From: Liolophura sinensis
Lineage: Eukaryota > Mollusca > Polyplacophora > Chitonida > Chitonidae
Assembly: GCF_032854445.1 (NCBI RefSeq)
Contig: NC_088300.1
Coordinates: forward strand, 72,888,984-72,952,983
DNA length: 64,000 nucleotides
Reading direction: 5' to 3'
Shown in pieces: positions 37,376 through 48,950 of the stretch. Position 1 is the stretch's first letter, and each line of letters opens with the position of its first letter. The notes under the pieces were generated by a model. The model did no database searches, had not been told where the DNA came from, and worked only from the letters and a program-made list of their open reading frames with translations. The position numbers and the translations under genes were made by a program.

Positions 37376-37774
37376 ATCTATGGCGCCTCGCGTTGTAGGT
37401 ATGTATCTAATTCCGCTTAACCGGCGGCTAGGGGTGAGTTTTGATGTTACCTCGATGTTTATATGAACATTTGCAATAAAAACGTAACAGAGATACTTTT
37501 GTACTTTTTCTGGCTTTATGGCATGATATTATGTATTAATACATTCATGGACTTTTTCCTATTCTAACATAAAGTGATGCAGTCTACACACTGAATTTGA
37601 CGTATGGATATTAAACACGTGTCTTTCCGACACATCGGAAATTAATACTTCTACTTCCAACTATCTTCCGTCTTAACTAATTTATATTACTGATATCGTT
37701 TTACACATATTTTAGACATTGTGATGATAATTTTATTAATAAAACTGGTTTTTGGAAATCTGACAGTGTATATT

Positions 37775-38245
37775 GCTTTTACTGGTGACGGTATGGACTG
37801 TGAATTGGAAACTGCTTTTACTGGTGACGGTATGGACTGTGAATTGGAAACTGCTTTTACTGGTGACGGTATGGACTGTGAATTGGAAACTGCTTTTACT
37901 GGTGACGGTATGGACTGTGAATTGGAAACTGCTTTTACTGGTGACGGTATGGACTGTAAATTGGAAACTGCTTTTACTGGTGACGGTATGGACTGTGAAT
38001 TGGAAACTGCTTTTACTGGTGACGGTATGGACTGTGAATTGGAAACTGCTTTTACTGGTGACGGTATGGACTGTGAATTGCAAACTGCTTTTACTGGTGA
38101 CGGTATGGACTGTGAATTGCAAACTGCTTTTACTGGTGACGGTATGGACTGTGAATTGGAAACTGCTTTTACTGGTGACGGTATGGACTGTGAATTGGAA
38201 ACTGCTTTTACTGGTGACGGTCTGGACTATGAAGTGGAACTTCCC
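37775..38245 (+). repeat. 39-bp tandem array, 11 near-perfect copies plus a diverged one
   Basis: Unit gcttttactggtgacggtat continuing ggactgtgaattggaaact. The period of 39 keeps one plus frame open as AFTGDGMDCELET repeated, after MMIILLIKLVFGNLTVYI from an ATG at 37721, with a stop at 38246-38248 (175 residues). A second plus frame and one minus frame are also open for the same reason. The only changes among the 11 good copies are one g-to-a (E to K) and two g-to-c (E to Q), all replacements in that frame. I read this as a young minisatellite. A secreted repeat protein is possible but unsupported. Confidence 0.92.
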
Positions 38246-38484
38246 TAACTACTTAATATTTTACAGCTGTCAGGCTTTCATTCTAGACAAGCTCGTACGC
38301 TATTCTGTAAAGCAGTCGTACTGATTTAATTGACCTCAGTTGATTAACCCTACTTTTGGTAGGGATCAATCTGTGACTAGCTGTTACAATGTCATTATTT
38401 ATATTCGCCTCTCTTGATCGGATCGATGGCACCTATCCCACGTGAGTTTAAAACGCGTCAAAGCATTTTAATTCGGAAGACCTT

Positions 38485-38782
38485 TCTTTATTTTTTCGGG
38501 GCCTCCGTGGCTCAGGCGGTTAGCGCGCTAGCGCAGCGTAATGACCCAGGAGCCTCTCACCAATGCGGTCGCTGTGAGTTCAAGTCCAGCTCATGCTGGC
38601 TTCCTCTCCGGCCGTAAGTGGGAAGGTCTGCCAGCAACCTGCGGATGGTCGTGGGTTTCCCCCGGGCTCTGCCCGGTTTCCACCCACCATAATGCTGGCC
38701 GCCGTCGTATAAGTGAAATATTCTTGAGTACGGCGTAAAACACCAATCAAAAAAAAAAAAAAAAAAAAATCTTTATTTTTTC
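38485..38782 (+). mobile_element. SINE family 1, complete and young
   Basis: Full tRNA-derived SINE, 38498-38769. The head ggggcctccgtggctcaggc carries the A box. The B box gagttcaagtcc lies near 38.58 kb. The body includes gggctctgcccggtttccac and ccataatgctggccgccgtc. The 3' end is gagtacggcgtaaaacacca plus a poly-A run of about 20. It is flanked by a perfect 13-bp target duplication, TCTTTATTTTTTC, at 38485-38497 and 38770-38782. A perfect duplication and an uninterrupted A tail point to a recent insertion. Confidence 0.95.
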
Positions 38783-39127
38783 TTAAGCCCTTGTTAAGTT
38801 GACAGCTCAGAGTTTCTTTACAACATTTTTGGTGATTTTCTATATATATTTCATGTTGCAGATTACATAAGCTCGAGTCTAGTTTAATAGAGCGTATAGA
38901 CCTACTTCTGGCCTTTGTTTATCTTGGTTCTGATTTTTCGCCATGTTTCAATCATCGACTGTTTCTCACTTTAAGGTTACCAATCATTCCTATATTATTT
39001 CTTACTTATTCCGTTGAGAACCGGTGTTACTGGTTGGATTAGAAATAGATTTTGGTACAACTGACTTTGATCGTCCCTTCATGCGTCATGAGTGGTGTAC
39101 ATATGTCGGATTGGACACTTAGATTAG

Positions 39128-39251
39128 AAGGAACTCTCTAGAGAAGCAGCTGAAAAAATCTACTTCTATGAAAGTGACCTGGACCTGGATGAGACTGGGC
39201 AGCATTGGAGAAACCAACGCATCTCGCCAAGTACCTCACAGTCCACCTGAG
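39128..39251 (+). CDS. Exon-like segment with consensus donor, frame ambiguous
   Basis: Ends at CCTGAG|GTAAGA, a consensus donor at 39251/39252. Two frames are open. One runs 39128-39250 as 40 residues (KELSREAAEKIYFYESDLDL... to SPSTSQST) and stops at TGA one base before the donor. The other starts at ATG 39168 (MKVTWTWMRLGSIGETNASR...) and reaches the donor in phase 0 after 28 codons. The first has the more protein-like, acidic composition. The acceptor side is weak. The DNA is clearly GC-richer than its flanks. No family is recognised. Confidence 0.3.
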
Positions 39252-39594
39252 GTAAGACCGCTTCCTAGCTAGCAATAACTGGACTAAAACGGTTCAAGAT
39301 GACTGAAAATTGATCATTCTACAGGTAATTATCTCAATCTAATCTCAGTAATAATACAATTTATAGATTGAGCTATCATGCCACAAAGAGTAGTTAAAGA
39401 ATAGAATAGAGGCATTCATTGGTTATAAAATAGCTGTTTTGTACACTGCAGAAACGGCGTTTAGAGCCTAAATCTAAGCGCATATTTTGTCCGTTATTTT
39501 TTACACGTTTGCATCCTTAATACGTTGTACTCCTCAGCATGTTTGGTCATGTCAAAAGAAACCAGTCTATCTAAGGAGGACCAATGAAGACAAA

Positions 39595-40569
39595 ATTAGG
39601 AAACGAAATATATTTATTTTCATGTCACATTCACACTCTGTGGTTCACAGCGGCCTATATTAATACACTGTGTTGAAATGAACATTTAGTTAAACGAAAA
39701 ACAAAAAGAAAAAAGTAAAAGCAGACATTTTTTTCAGGCTTAACAAAATGTGAAACCCATTAAGACAAGTTCAGAGTACAATAACAAAAAATACTGTAAT
39801 CATAAAACGTAGTATTTAATTAAAAATGTGACATTTTTTCAGATATACAAACAGTTCAAAATCTAAACAAAAAACATTCAGTTCTCACAGAAGGCAGTGT
39901 AGTGGATTATGGCCCAGTGCATACAATACCAGAGAAATAAATGCACAGCTGGAATGGAATTTTGGGTACTGATGTCTGATTAAATTAATAACTTACAGCG
40001 ATTCCTACAAGTCAATTTTAAAATAACCAGCCATGAAAAAACTATATTCTTTTATGTATTTCATTTTCCCGGTCACTGTATACTTGTACACATGTAAAAA
40101 TAAAAAGTGAGCCTTAGTGAAGAGAATTTTTCATCAAGAACAGCCATCTGTAGAAAACCAAAGAGCTGGTAGCATTTTGGGTATGATGTAGATGAAACAG
40201 GTAATACTCCCTTATTAAAGGGTATAAGGAAAAGCTTAAGTTACTTCCTGTATGGATTGTTACATGCCAGATCATGTTGCACGAGTCCACCTTTCAAAAT
40301 AGCATGATGGCTTTTTTGCCGGCTCTGCAAGTCAGCTTTCCTCACCTGGGGGCACAAAATAACGCAATGGGTGAGTGCACAAAAAACACAAATATTTAAG
40401 TTATCATATCAGCCAGAATTAATATAATCCTTTTACAGAAACAGAAGAATATCAAATCATAAACACGTAAGGAAAACACTACAATGAGACACTCTAATTA
40501 AGGATTGGGGACACAATGAAATTTTTACATACTTAAAAAGCAGTACTTATATCTACTTCTATCATTAGC
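39595..40569 (-). other. Putative 3'-UTR of the minus-strand exon at 40.6 kb
   Basis: AT-rich, with no long frame. It runs from the stop at 40570 to just past the polyadenylation signal at 39613-39618. An alternative exon lies inside it: acceptor ttattttgtgcccccag at 40346 and a 34-codon frame (VRKADLQSRQKSHHAILKGG...) to TAA at 40241. That could be an alternative terminal exon or chance. Confidence 0.35.
39613..39618 (-). terminator. Candidate polyadenylation signal AATAAA
   Basis: TTTATT on plus, AATAAA on minus, about 950 nt past the stop at 40570. A weaker ATTAAA lies near 39.81 kb. Confidence 0.35.
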
Positions 40570-40671
40570 TCAGGCTCCTGCTTCCACTATGTGGCGAGCT
40601 TCACCGGCGGTCACGGCCTGCTCGAATTTGCTCATATTTACCGTATCAAGACCATTTCCCACTTCATCCTC
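40570..40671 (-). CDS. Probable last coding exon of an unidentified gene
   Basis: On minus, acceptor gctttttgtctctgatttaatag ends at 40672 and is followed by 33 codons and TGA (40570-40572). The product begins EDEVGNGLDTVNMSKFEQAV and ends ARHIVEAGA. The in-frame codons just before the acceptor are TAA TAG, so the frame opens exactly at the splice site. Codons are GC-rich against an AT-rich background. Downstream sequence has the look of a 3'-UTR with AATAAA at 39613-39618. Upstream exons would lie at higher coordinates; I could not find the partner with confidence. No family is recognised. Confidence 0.5.
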   Translation of the reverse strand, partial: EDEVGNGLDTVNMSKFEQAVTAGEARHIVEAGA

Positions 40672-42640
40672 CTATTAAATCAGAGACAAAAAGCAAAGGT
40701 CAAGGTCACTAATCTTTGTGGTAAATGTTTAAATATTTAACTACTTGCATTGATGTATCAGAGTAATTTATCTTAAAATTCAAAATCAATAGGACACAGC
40801 AAACAGTGGACATCTGTGAGGATAGTTCAACAATTAAAACTGATATCCTAGTTAACAAAAGTATGTATTAAGACTACCAAGAAAACACCAGTGTGTCCTT
40901 CACTCTTCTGAAACTACTGGAAGAGTGCTCAACCATAGTAAGTCTAATATCATAATTTTTCAAATTTCCCTTCTATAAACTATTAACTAATTTAGTAAGC
41001 TCAGCATATATAGAAAATATATCCACCGGTGAAGGTGTAATGACAGCTGACACACGTGCATGGTCATGGAATACAAACGCCTTTAAATAATATTTTTTGT
41101 TAGCCTAAATGTGTTCGTAATTTATCAACTGTAAGGACAGAAAGCCAAACAGTAAGCACTGAAAAAGAAGAGTTGATCATATGCAGGTGCCGAAATTCGT
41201 AACCGCCGTCAAGCAGCCAATTTTTGAAAGGCGATTAACAAAACTGTGATGGTTTGCTTGATATAAGTGTTTACGGACACTCGAAATTATTGTTTGAAGC
41301 ACCAACTAAAAAGACAGATCTGTACTAAACACTGTTTTCTTCTTCGTGATTCGTGCATTATAACAATACTATTTAGTTTCTGACAGGCGAAATTAAGATG
41401 ATTTACAATTCCATATTTACCTTAAGTTCCAATTAACAACGAGTTGTGATAGATTATATAATGTCCCTTACGGTCTTTTTGGAAATGAAGGATTGAGTCG
41501 TAGGTAGCGAGTCGTAGGGTCCGTGAACATATTTAACCCTGAACATATATAGCATTCAACAAGTTTAGGCATGCGCTTAGATAAAACCCGAAGCCAAATA
41601 TAGGTTCAGTTTCTAAATACGTACATGTTTGGATGTCAGAATGGTTAGGAGAGAAACTAAGCACGTTCCCATATCTAACATGTTTAGGTCAGTCGTGCTT
41701 TAGCTAAGGACGCATTTCTTAACATACAACATGTTAAGGGAACGTTTAATTTCTAAACGCTCTGTTTGCAGTGTATTGTCCAAACAATAACCCAGCAGGG
41801 CTGGATCTGGTTATCACAGATGTGTCGAACATGTCACTTACTTGTTGATAGGTATAGCGTAACACTTTCAAAACTAGCCCGGCGGAATCATAATTGTGGA
41901 ATTTTATGGTATTTACGTCTCCATAAAAACTTTACAAACACCCCATCATTGTTTTAGCCTTAAACTTGAAATTAAAAGCAAAGAGAGAACTAGTTTCGTG
42001 ATGGATGAACACCTTTCAGTATGCTGCCTGCGTATTAGAGAAATAAAGTTCTTGCTTTAAAAAACATTGGGTCTGATTTGAATGAAAAAATAAAGCAAAA
42101 TTAGAATTCATGAAATGAGCTCTTTTACTATGAATAGAGAAGCGCTAAGTGTTTGGAAGACCGTTACCGCATCTTACTTTAAACTTGTTGTAAACTTGGT
42201 ATTGAATTGTTTTTACCGGAAACTTCATTCATTTAAAGTACATTGCAGTGTAGAACAAGTCATATAGTATCAGGAAGCAATGTAGATCCATAAGTAATTC
42301 ATTGACAAGGGCTCCACATCTACTGCCACAAAATATCGCCACTAGTTTACTATAAAACATTAGCTCTCATGACGATGAATTGTAGTCTTACAGAAGGAGC
42401 TAACCACATTGAATTAGTATATAAAATACGTGTATCTTGGCATTGTTCCAATTATTCAGGCTTGATAAAATATACGCGGAGCAGAACAACCGTGCCTACA
42501 TTTTAATGCGGAAGCATATTAGAAAATCGTTATAGAACTCACTTGGTCAGATTTAAGAGTTAAACAAATGTTAGTCGTAAATCGTGCTCTCAAGAATACA
42601 AGTAAGGAAACATACCGACAGCTTTGAATGCAAATCGACC
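40672..42640. other. Likely intronic or intergenic; no gene seen
   Basis: AT-rich. An imperfect inverted pair (cacgttccc...taacatg and catgttaagggaacgt, 41.66-41.75 kb) is the only structure noticed. Confidence 0.4.
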
Positions 42641-43013
42641 GGCCCGGATAGCACAGTTGGTAGAGCGTCCGTTTCGGGACCGGTAGATCCAGGATCAATC
42701 CTTGATCGAGTCACACCGAAGACTTTAAAAGAGGAAGTTGAAACTTCCTCGCTTGGCGTTCAGCACGAAGGGGATAGTGCAAAGACTGGTTGACCCGTAT
42801 CAGTATAATGGCTCGGGCGGGGCGGCTTACTTTCCTTCGGTATAGTCGTCTCAGTGAAGCAGCACTAAATAAAGGAGCGGTGGAAATCCGTCCTGCAACA
42901 AGGAGGCACATTACACGTACATGCACCCTGATTCCTTCGTCGTCATATGACTGAAAAATTGTTGAGTACGACGTTAAACCCCAAGCACCCACTCTAATGA
43001 AAATCAAATAAAA
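42641..43013 (+). mobile_element. SINE family 2, complete
   Basis: tRNA-derived SINE of about 370 bp. The head ggcccggatagcacagttgg with tagagcg forms the A box, and agatccaggatcaatcc the B box. The body has gtatcagtataatggctcgg and gcggtggaaatccgtcctgc. The 3' end is gactgaaaaattgttgagta plus cgacgttaaaccccaagcac. It is unrelated in its body to family 1. Confidence 0.9.
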
Positions 43014-43659
43014 AACTGCAAGTGTCTTCTTTCATTGGTCTATGCTCTGACACATCATACGTTTATTTGGTTCTAGGATCGCTGGAATTAATCCCCGGCT
43101 GTTGATTTTTATAAAATAAGAGGTTAGTTCTGAGATGTGAAAGGTAAAAACGCTGTAACAAAATAAGCTGCTCTGTCACTTGTCATTCTTCAGAGCATCC
43201 ACCTATTTAGGTATGCCTAATAAAGCTCTGTGCGTCCCAGGTATATAATGAACAAACTAAAATATCAATCCCAGTACTGTATGAAGTTGAAGGGGGTTAA
43301 CAGCTCAGAATGTTGTCTCTTTCTGTGCCACAAGTTTCGTGACAGACAATTGTTCCGATAGGGGCGTATGATTTCGACAGGAAGGGATTTTACGCCATGG
43401 AAACATTCAAACTGGGCTCAACTACTTTCTTTCTGACCCTTTTTTATTTTCTTGTTGACATTTTGTTGTCACGAAGATAGAAGTCGTTATCCGATGAGTA
43501 GGATTTACCTTTAATTCATATGAGCTCAAGTATCTAAAATCTGAAATTAATTTAACCCCCTTAGTGATACATTCCTTTGCATGATATGCATTGGCGGCCT
43601 TGTCAGTATAACCAATTATCAAAATCATCACAGGTATTAACGGTGAAATAGGACCTCTA

Positions 43660-44215
43660 GTCAGTCTGCTTTAGTTAAGGTTTTATTCCAACTAGTCTTG
43701 TTGTCATCACATTTAACATACACTAGCATTAAAACAATACAATGGGACCATCTGATGAGGTATTTGCTAGCTCTTAATCTATGCGTGGAAACAGACATTC
43801 GTGTACTAGCCGTCAACCAATAAGAACCTTCCAGGTTAATAATTGCAAGGCCAATTCCCGAAAACGACGCATAACACAAACCACCAAAGAAGTAAGAGAG
43901 TATATAATGTACTAAAGTAGGATGGAATCGCGCAAAGAGAAGAAGTTAACAGTTTTCAATGATGTTGGAAAGACGTAAGGTGTGTTCTAGGCGACTGAGT
44001 GAAATCAGTGTTCAGATCGCGTACCATTCTAGATTATCAGTTGTCCATAACTAAATATGTATCTCATCTGCGCTTGGATTGCAACTGTGCATATATCCAA
44101 AGTGGCGATCTAATTCAACACGAAGAATCTGCGGCTCCTAGTCCCTGGTTAAACGGAATTAGACACAATCATGAAGCAGAGTACCACAGATTCTGAGAGC
44201 TCTGTGCATATTTAC
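43660..44215 (+). mobile_element. Composite dispersed element (family B end joined to family A)
   Basis: Begins with a minus-oriented family B end (taaggttttattccaacta), then ttgtcatcacatttaacata and cattaaaacaatacaatggg. Family A follows from 43.78 kb (gtggaaacagacattcgtgt ... gcaaggccaattccc ... aggatggaatcgcgcaaaga) and continues to about 44.2 kb. The same order occurs at 47.64-48.61 kb, so the two are parts of one larger element. No coding frame is evident, so it appears non-autonomous. Confidence 0.7.
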
Positions 44216-45626
44216 TTACAAGAAATAATACTCACTGCAAAATTTGGAGTGAAGGCACTCTCTCGTTTTGAACATATATGAGATCATGCCCAGTCCCAGC
44301 AATTTCATCTTATTTGTCTGACCTTAGCTTTATTCACAAGCTAAACCCAAAGAAATTTTCTTGAAGCCAACAATCAGACTTGTAAAAAGTAATCCCCTAG
44401 AATGTGAACGCACATCTCCACGCTACAAAAGCATACAATGCCCTGGTTTGTGCCTGCATAGCTGCACCCACTCTCCTTAAACTACAGACGTTGCTTATAG
44501 TATTGAAAGCCATATTTTGATGGGTTTCCGTTGTTTCCTTATAAATGGCGAAATTACCCCTTCTTAAAATGTACTGGAACCCAATCAGATTTTCGATGAC
44601 AATCGACCTTGAATCACTTTCCGATGTTACAAACCCTTCAATGGCAGACGGTTTTCTCTTTTCAATATTGTCTTTCGATACACTGTGTTTGTAGTTTGCT
44701 TTATTAACCTGCATGCACGTGGTGTCAAGTGGCTGCTACTGAGCGAATATTAGACGCATAGTCACGTCGCAAAGTATTCGCACACTAGCGGCGATAAGCC
44801 CACAGTAAAGAATTGTTTGCCATCTACATCCAATATAAAATACAACAGCTCAGAAAAAAGCCAAAGCAGCGACGACAGTGTAATATTAGGCAAATGTGAT
44901 TAGACACCACTGGTCTATCTTGACATCTAGGGTCTGGGAAAATGACTACGGCATGTCCAGTAATACCAGTTTACCTACGTTAGCGTTTCATTCTAAGTTT
45001 AGGCAAATATTCCAATGAAAAGACAACACTAGCATTGGTTATATCTTTTGTTGTCTTTTCTTTTAAATAGTAGCAAAGCGCTCCAATTGCGTGGATTAAA
45101 CCTTTAATTAGTAGTAAGCGTATGGGTTCAAGAATTGGTCTGCATATGAGCTGTATAAAGTATTTTGCATCCCTAATTTCCTGGTTCCCCTAGAATAAAT
45201 TGGGATGAGCCGCCTCCGTGTATCCCCTGATTTCAGACGTACGGAAGTTAAAGGAGTTCAGCACAGTTAATTATTTTCTTTGTACTCAAATGATCTATCC
45301 TTTCGATATTTTAATTGCAGTATAAAATTAACTTTGAATTCCTCATACTGTAATCTCTTTTAAAGTTTATAACATTGATTCGGGTTTGTTGATTTGTGGT
45401 CATACTTTGACAGGTTCTGTATAGAAAATAAACAACCAATTATTCACTGTATCCACCATGCTCCTATTCGAATGTGCAATTGTATGGTCGGAAAAAGGTA
45501 CTGACATTGGTATAGCTTTCACCGGGTGGTTTATGTGCCTGAGTACTAATTCTGTACAATGCCAAGACTAGATTGTCACCGTGTTTCAAAATAATTTACT
45601 CGCTCATGTGTTCCTCCACTGCTCCA
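44216..45626. other. No gene seen
   Basis: A decayed minus-oriented family B fragment lies at about 44842-44910 (gccaaagcagcgacgacagt). A frame at 44.4-44.7 kb on minus is not convincing. Confidence 0.4.
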
Positions 45627-45699
45627 GATAATGCTGGCCGCCGCCGTATAAGTGAAATGTTCTTGAGCATGGCGTAAAACACAAATCAAATAAATAAAT
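45627..45699 (+). mobile_element. SINE family 1, 3' fragment
   Basis: gataatgctggccgccgccg, then agtgaaatgttcttgagc and ggcgtaaaacac with an (AAAT)n tail. Confidence 0.8.
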
Positions 45700-46092
45700 C
45701 CATTGCTCCTGCGATATGGATTGCCATACTTAAGATCAGAATAGTCGTCGTCAAATGATGTTAAGAGATAAGACAGTGAGGAACCAGGGTGATTCTGGCA
45801 CATAGTTAAAGGTTACATTATGCCATAAATAACGCACAACGGCTATCTGTGACTTTAAAGCCATAGGTGATGAATTCAAGTGAGTTAACACCATCAGTGA
45901 GATAGATGCCCTACCCTTTCCCGGGTTGTTTAGTCCCATGTTTTCGTTTTGTGTTTATAATGTCAAGTGCTTACACGTACAGTCAACTGCGTCTTGATGT
46001 CCAGATATGCCGCCAGCCCCATGTGCCTTTAAAACAAAAACGATATGAGTAATCGTATGGTGAAGAAAAATGGCCACCGGCTAAAGGATGGC

Positions 46093-46225
46093 AAGTCTCG
46101 CTGGCTCAGCTGGGTGAGGTGCTGGTTCGCTGTGACGATAACTGACCAGGGTCGCGTGTTTGAATTCAGCTCTCGCTGTTTCCACTGCGGCTTCAAATCA
46201 GGATGTCACCAATCAATCAATCACT
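46093..46225 (+). mobile_element. tRNA-related SINE head, third type
   Basis: ctcgctggctcagctgggtg resembles an A box, and cgcgtgtttgaattcagctc a B box, about 50 bp apart. The sequence decays after cactgcggcttcaaatcagg. It differs from both other SINE families. Confidence 0.5.
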
Positions 46226-46320
46226 TGCTGAAGCAGAGATGTCCACTGTCCAAACTTGCAACAAAACGCTGGTTAGGTAGCTTTTTTAAATGCAGCAGCA
46301 ACTAACTCTAAGCCTAAACT

Positions 46321-46461
46321 TGGCTGCAACTCAAGGAAGGACGAACGACCATTGACTCGACTGCAGAGGACACCGACTTGGCTGCGGATGACACCGAACT
46401 GGATGCAGCGTCTAGTGCAGATGATAGAGACTTGGCCATAGCACTCATTGAAAAGGATTGA
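46321..46461 (+). other. Open frame with acidic heptapeptide repeat
   Basis: Between TAA (just before ACT TGG at about 46318) and TGA at 46459-46461, a plus frame encodes about 46 residues including AEDTDLA, ADDTELD and ADDRDLA. These come from an imperfect 21-bp repeat whose changes are mostly conservative (Asp/Glu). It ends IALIEKD. There is no start codon or good acceptor, so this may be a decayed exon or chance. Confidence 0.25.
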
Positions 46462-47639
46462 CTGCAGCCGGTTTCCTCTCCACTAACACAGAAGTGAAAT
46501 AGTAATTAAGTAAATGAATATATCCACGTAAACACCACTAATGTGGATTGTCCAACCTTTCAAGTATAAACTTTTAACATGATCAATACGATTTTTCCGA
46601 CAGGTCGACAGAAGAAAACAGCTGATGATACGAAGGGCCTTTCCGTTTTAGCTAGTCATCGACAACACGAATCAAATAAAATTCATGGTGAGCTGTCATC
46701 ATTTTTGTGTATGGTATGTAACAATATAAGTTGTACACATGCAATTGGTGTTATTTTGCCAGAAGTATATGTATGTGACCATGTACACCGGGTTAGATGT
46801 CGAAAGCTTTTTGTGAACGACCGACATAGCCATAAGGCCGAGTGAATGGTAAGGATTCAGGTTGTAATGGCTTATTACAGTCATTATAACTCTCCCTAAC
46901 AAAGGTTTATGTCAATTGCCTTTACTTCATAAGCTGACATCTTAAAAGACATGCTATATTCAGGCTATAACTGAAATTTCTTTGTCGTGTACAATATTAA
47001 CGAAAAGTGTTGGGGTTCAGCCGCACATTCTTGCAGATTTCAATATTTCATTTGTGACTTAAGTAGTTTAAACCTATGTTTTAACCAATACAAATTGCTC
47101 TTTGCAAGTCACTGAAAAATATTTTCATCCATGTAATTGGTACCAGGGTTACTAAGGGGAATAATGGTTTGATAGGAATGATAACAGACTGCCCAAGCTT
47201 CACGAATAAGAATATAAATATTTAAGGCAAAGAAAAGACTAAATGAAGTAGATATCAGATGAAAGATCATTAACCCCTGTCCATGAAAATAGTTCGATTT
47301 ATAATTTAAAAGTTTTCCACCCGAGTAAAATCGTTTTAAAAATCAGATTCTACGGTAATCTGTAGTGTACCAGTCGATATTACAGACGTCATAGCCTATG
47401 TGCCTTAAGTGGCAAAAATCTGATGTGACGTTACTCGTCCCAATATTGTCTGAAAAGGCCACCGTAGAATCCAACTTTTCAAATGCATTTTACGAGGCTT
47501 TTAAAAATCTAAAAAACAAATAGGTATATTATATTATTATATGGACGGTACTTGATGGTTTCTCATCTGACATATACTTCACATTAGCGTTTTCCTTGCC
47601 TTTAAAGACCACGTCACAGAAAGAAGAACAAGAACACAC

Positions 47640-47812
47640 GGTACCTGAGGTAACCAGTGAAAACCTGGCCTCAGCTCAGTTAACCTGAATTAAGGTTTTA
47701 TTATAACTGTTCATGTAAATGTTTAAATAATAACAAACTTACACTTGCCTTAAGCAGAGTTCGGTAAAAACAATACAGTGATGTTGTGTTGTCATCACAT
47801 TTAATATATAGT
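47640..47812 (-). mobile_element. Dispersed family B copy
   Basis: Reverse complement of the order seen at 49.7 kb: gtaaccagtgaaaacctggc, ggttttattataactgttca, cttaagcagagttcgg, then the junction ttgtcatcacatttaatata shared with the 43.7- and 48.2-kb copies. Confidence 0.7.
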
Positions 47813-47897
47813 CACATGAAAAGAACACAGAGGGAGCAGGCCTCGGAGATGCTGTCCATCAGCAGACGCCTGGTTAAGCAGGTATGCAACACAAAGG

Positions 47898-48610
47898 AAT
47901 ACAGCACAGAGAGAAATACCAGGGCGGCAACGACACTGTAAGAGTTGGCAAGTGGCCACACGTAACCAGTAAATCATGGCCTCGTGTCCATTTTTTTCAG
48001 TTAATATGTTAACTTTTATGTTAACTGCTCTTGTAACCGCCTAAACTTGGGCAATACTTAGCACCATGCATTAAGTCTGTAGATGAATTATGTACAGCAG
48101 CTGAGACGTTAGTTGCAATTCACTAAACGTCACTGGTATATAATTACTAAATATGCTGTGATCTCATCACATTTAATAAAAATAATCACATTAAAACAAT
48201 ACAAAGGGATCTATGCGTGGAAACAGACATTCGTGTACCAGCCGTCAACTAAAAAGGACCTTCCAGATCAATAATCGCAAGGCCAATTCCCAAAAGCGAA
48301 GTACAACACAAATCACCAAAGAACTAAGAAAGAATATCAAGTATGAAAATAGGACGGAACCATGCAGTTTTCAGAGATGCTGGAAAGACGGAAGGTATGT
48401 TCGAGGCGACTGAGTGAAATCAGTATTTAAATCGTGTACCATGCTAAAATATCAGTTGTCCATAACAAAATATATATCTCAGTTGCGCTTGGATTGCAAC
48501 TTTTCATATATCCAACGTGACGATCTAATTCAACACAATGAACATACAGCCCTCGGTTAAGCAGTATTACACACTATCATGAAGCAGAGCGCCAGAGAGT
48601 CTGGACGCTC
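47898..48610 (+). mobile_element. Best-preserved copy of the composite element
   Basis: Family B in minus orientation (cagcacagagagaaatacca ... ggcaacgacactg ... cacacgtaacc ... ttaactgctcttg), then ctcatcacatttaataaaaa. Family A follows from 48.2 kb (gcgtggaaacagacattcgt ... aatcgcaaggccaattccc ... aggcgactgagtgaaatcag ... gcgcttggattgcaac). At over 700 bp it is the longest copy in the window. Boundaries are by eye. Confidence 0.7.
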
Positions 48611-48950
48611 AAAATGAAAATATATACTGCTCTGGTAACACCTCGTTGTCAAAAATACCAGACTGTCATAAAATAAATGACACAGTGCATACTGCCAATG
48701 TTCAAAATCTCATTGCTGCAAGACGCGCTCACCTGGATACTTGAGAAATGTAATTCTCTCGTTAGTAACTATTGATGCAGTGTTTCGAATCTTGGGCGCT
48801 CTGTTTCACAATTGCGCTTAATCCCGCTAACCCTAAGGTTAAGTGTTTTACAGGCAACGTGTTGAATAAAATCGTTCTGATAGCTATAAGAACAGTTGAA
48901 AACGGCGCAACTGAGGTAGATATTTCGATTAATAGCAAGTCAAAAACAGT

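Noticed and set aside
38414-38738. Plus-strand frames over 38.41-38.74 kb
   Set aside because: They lie in the complete SINE and its flank; the same peptides recur at other SINE copies (26.3, 49.0, 63.4 kb).
42584-43007. Frames on both strands over 42.6-43.0 kb
   Set aside because: They fall inside the tRNA-derived SINE family 2.
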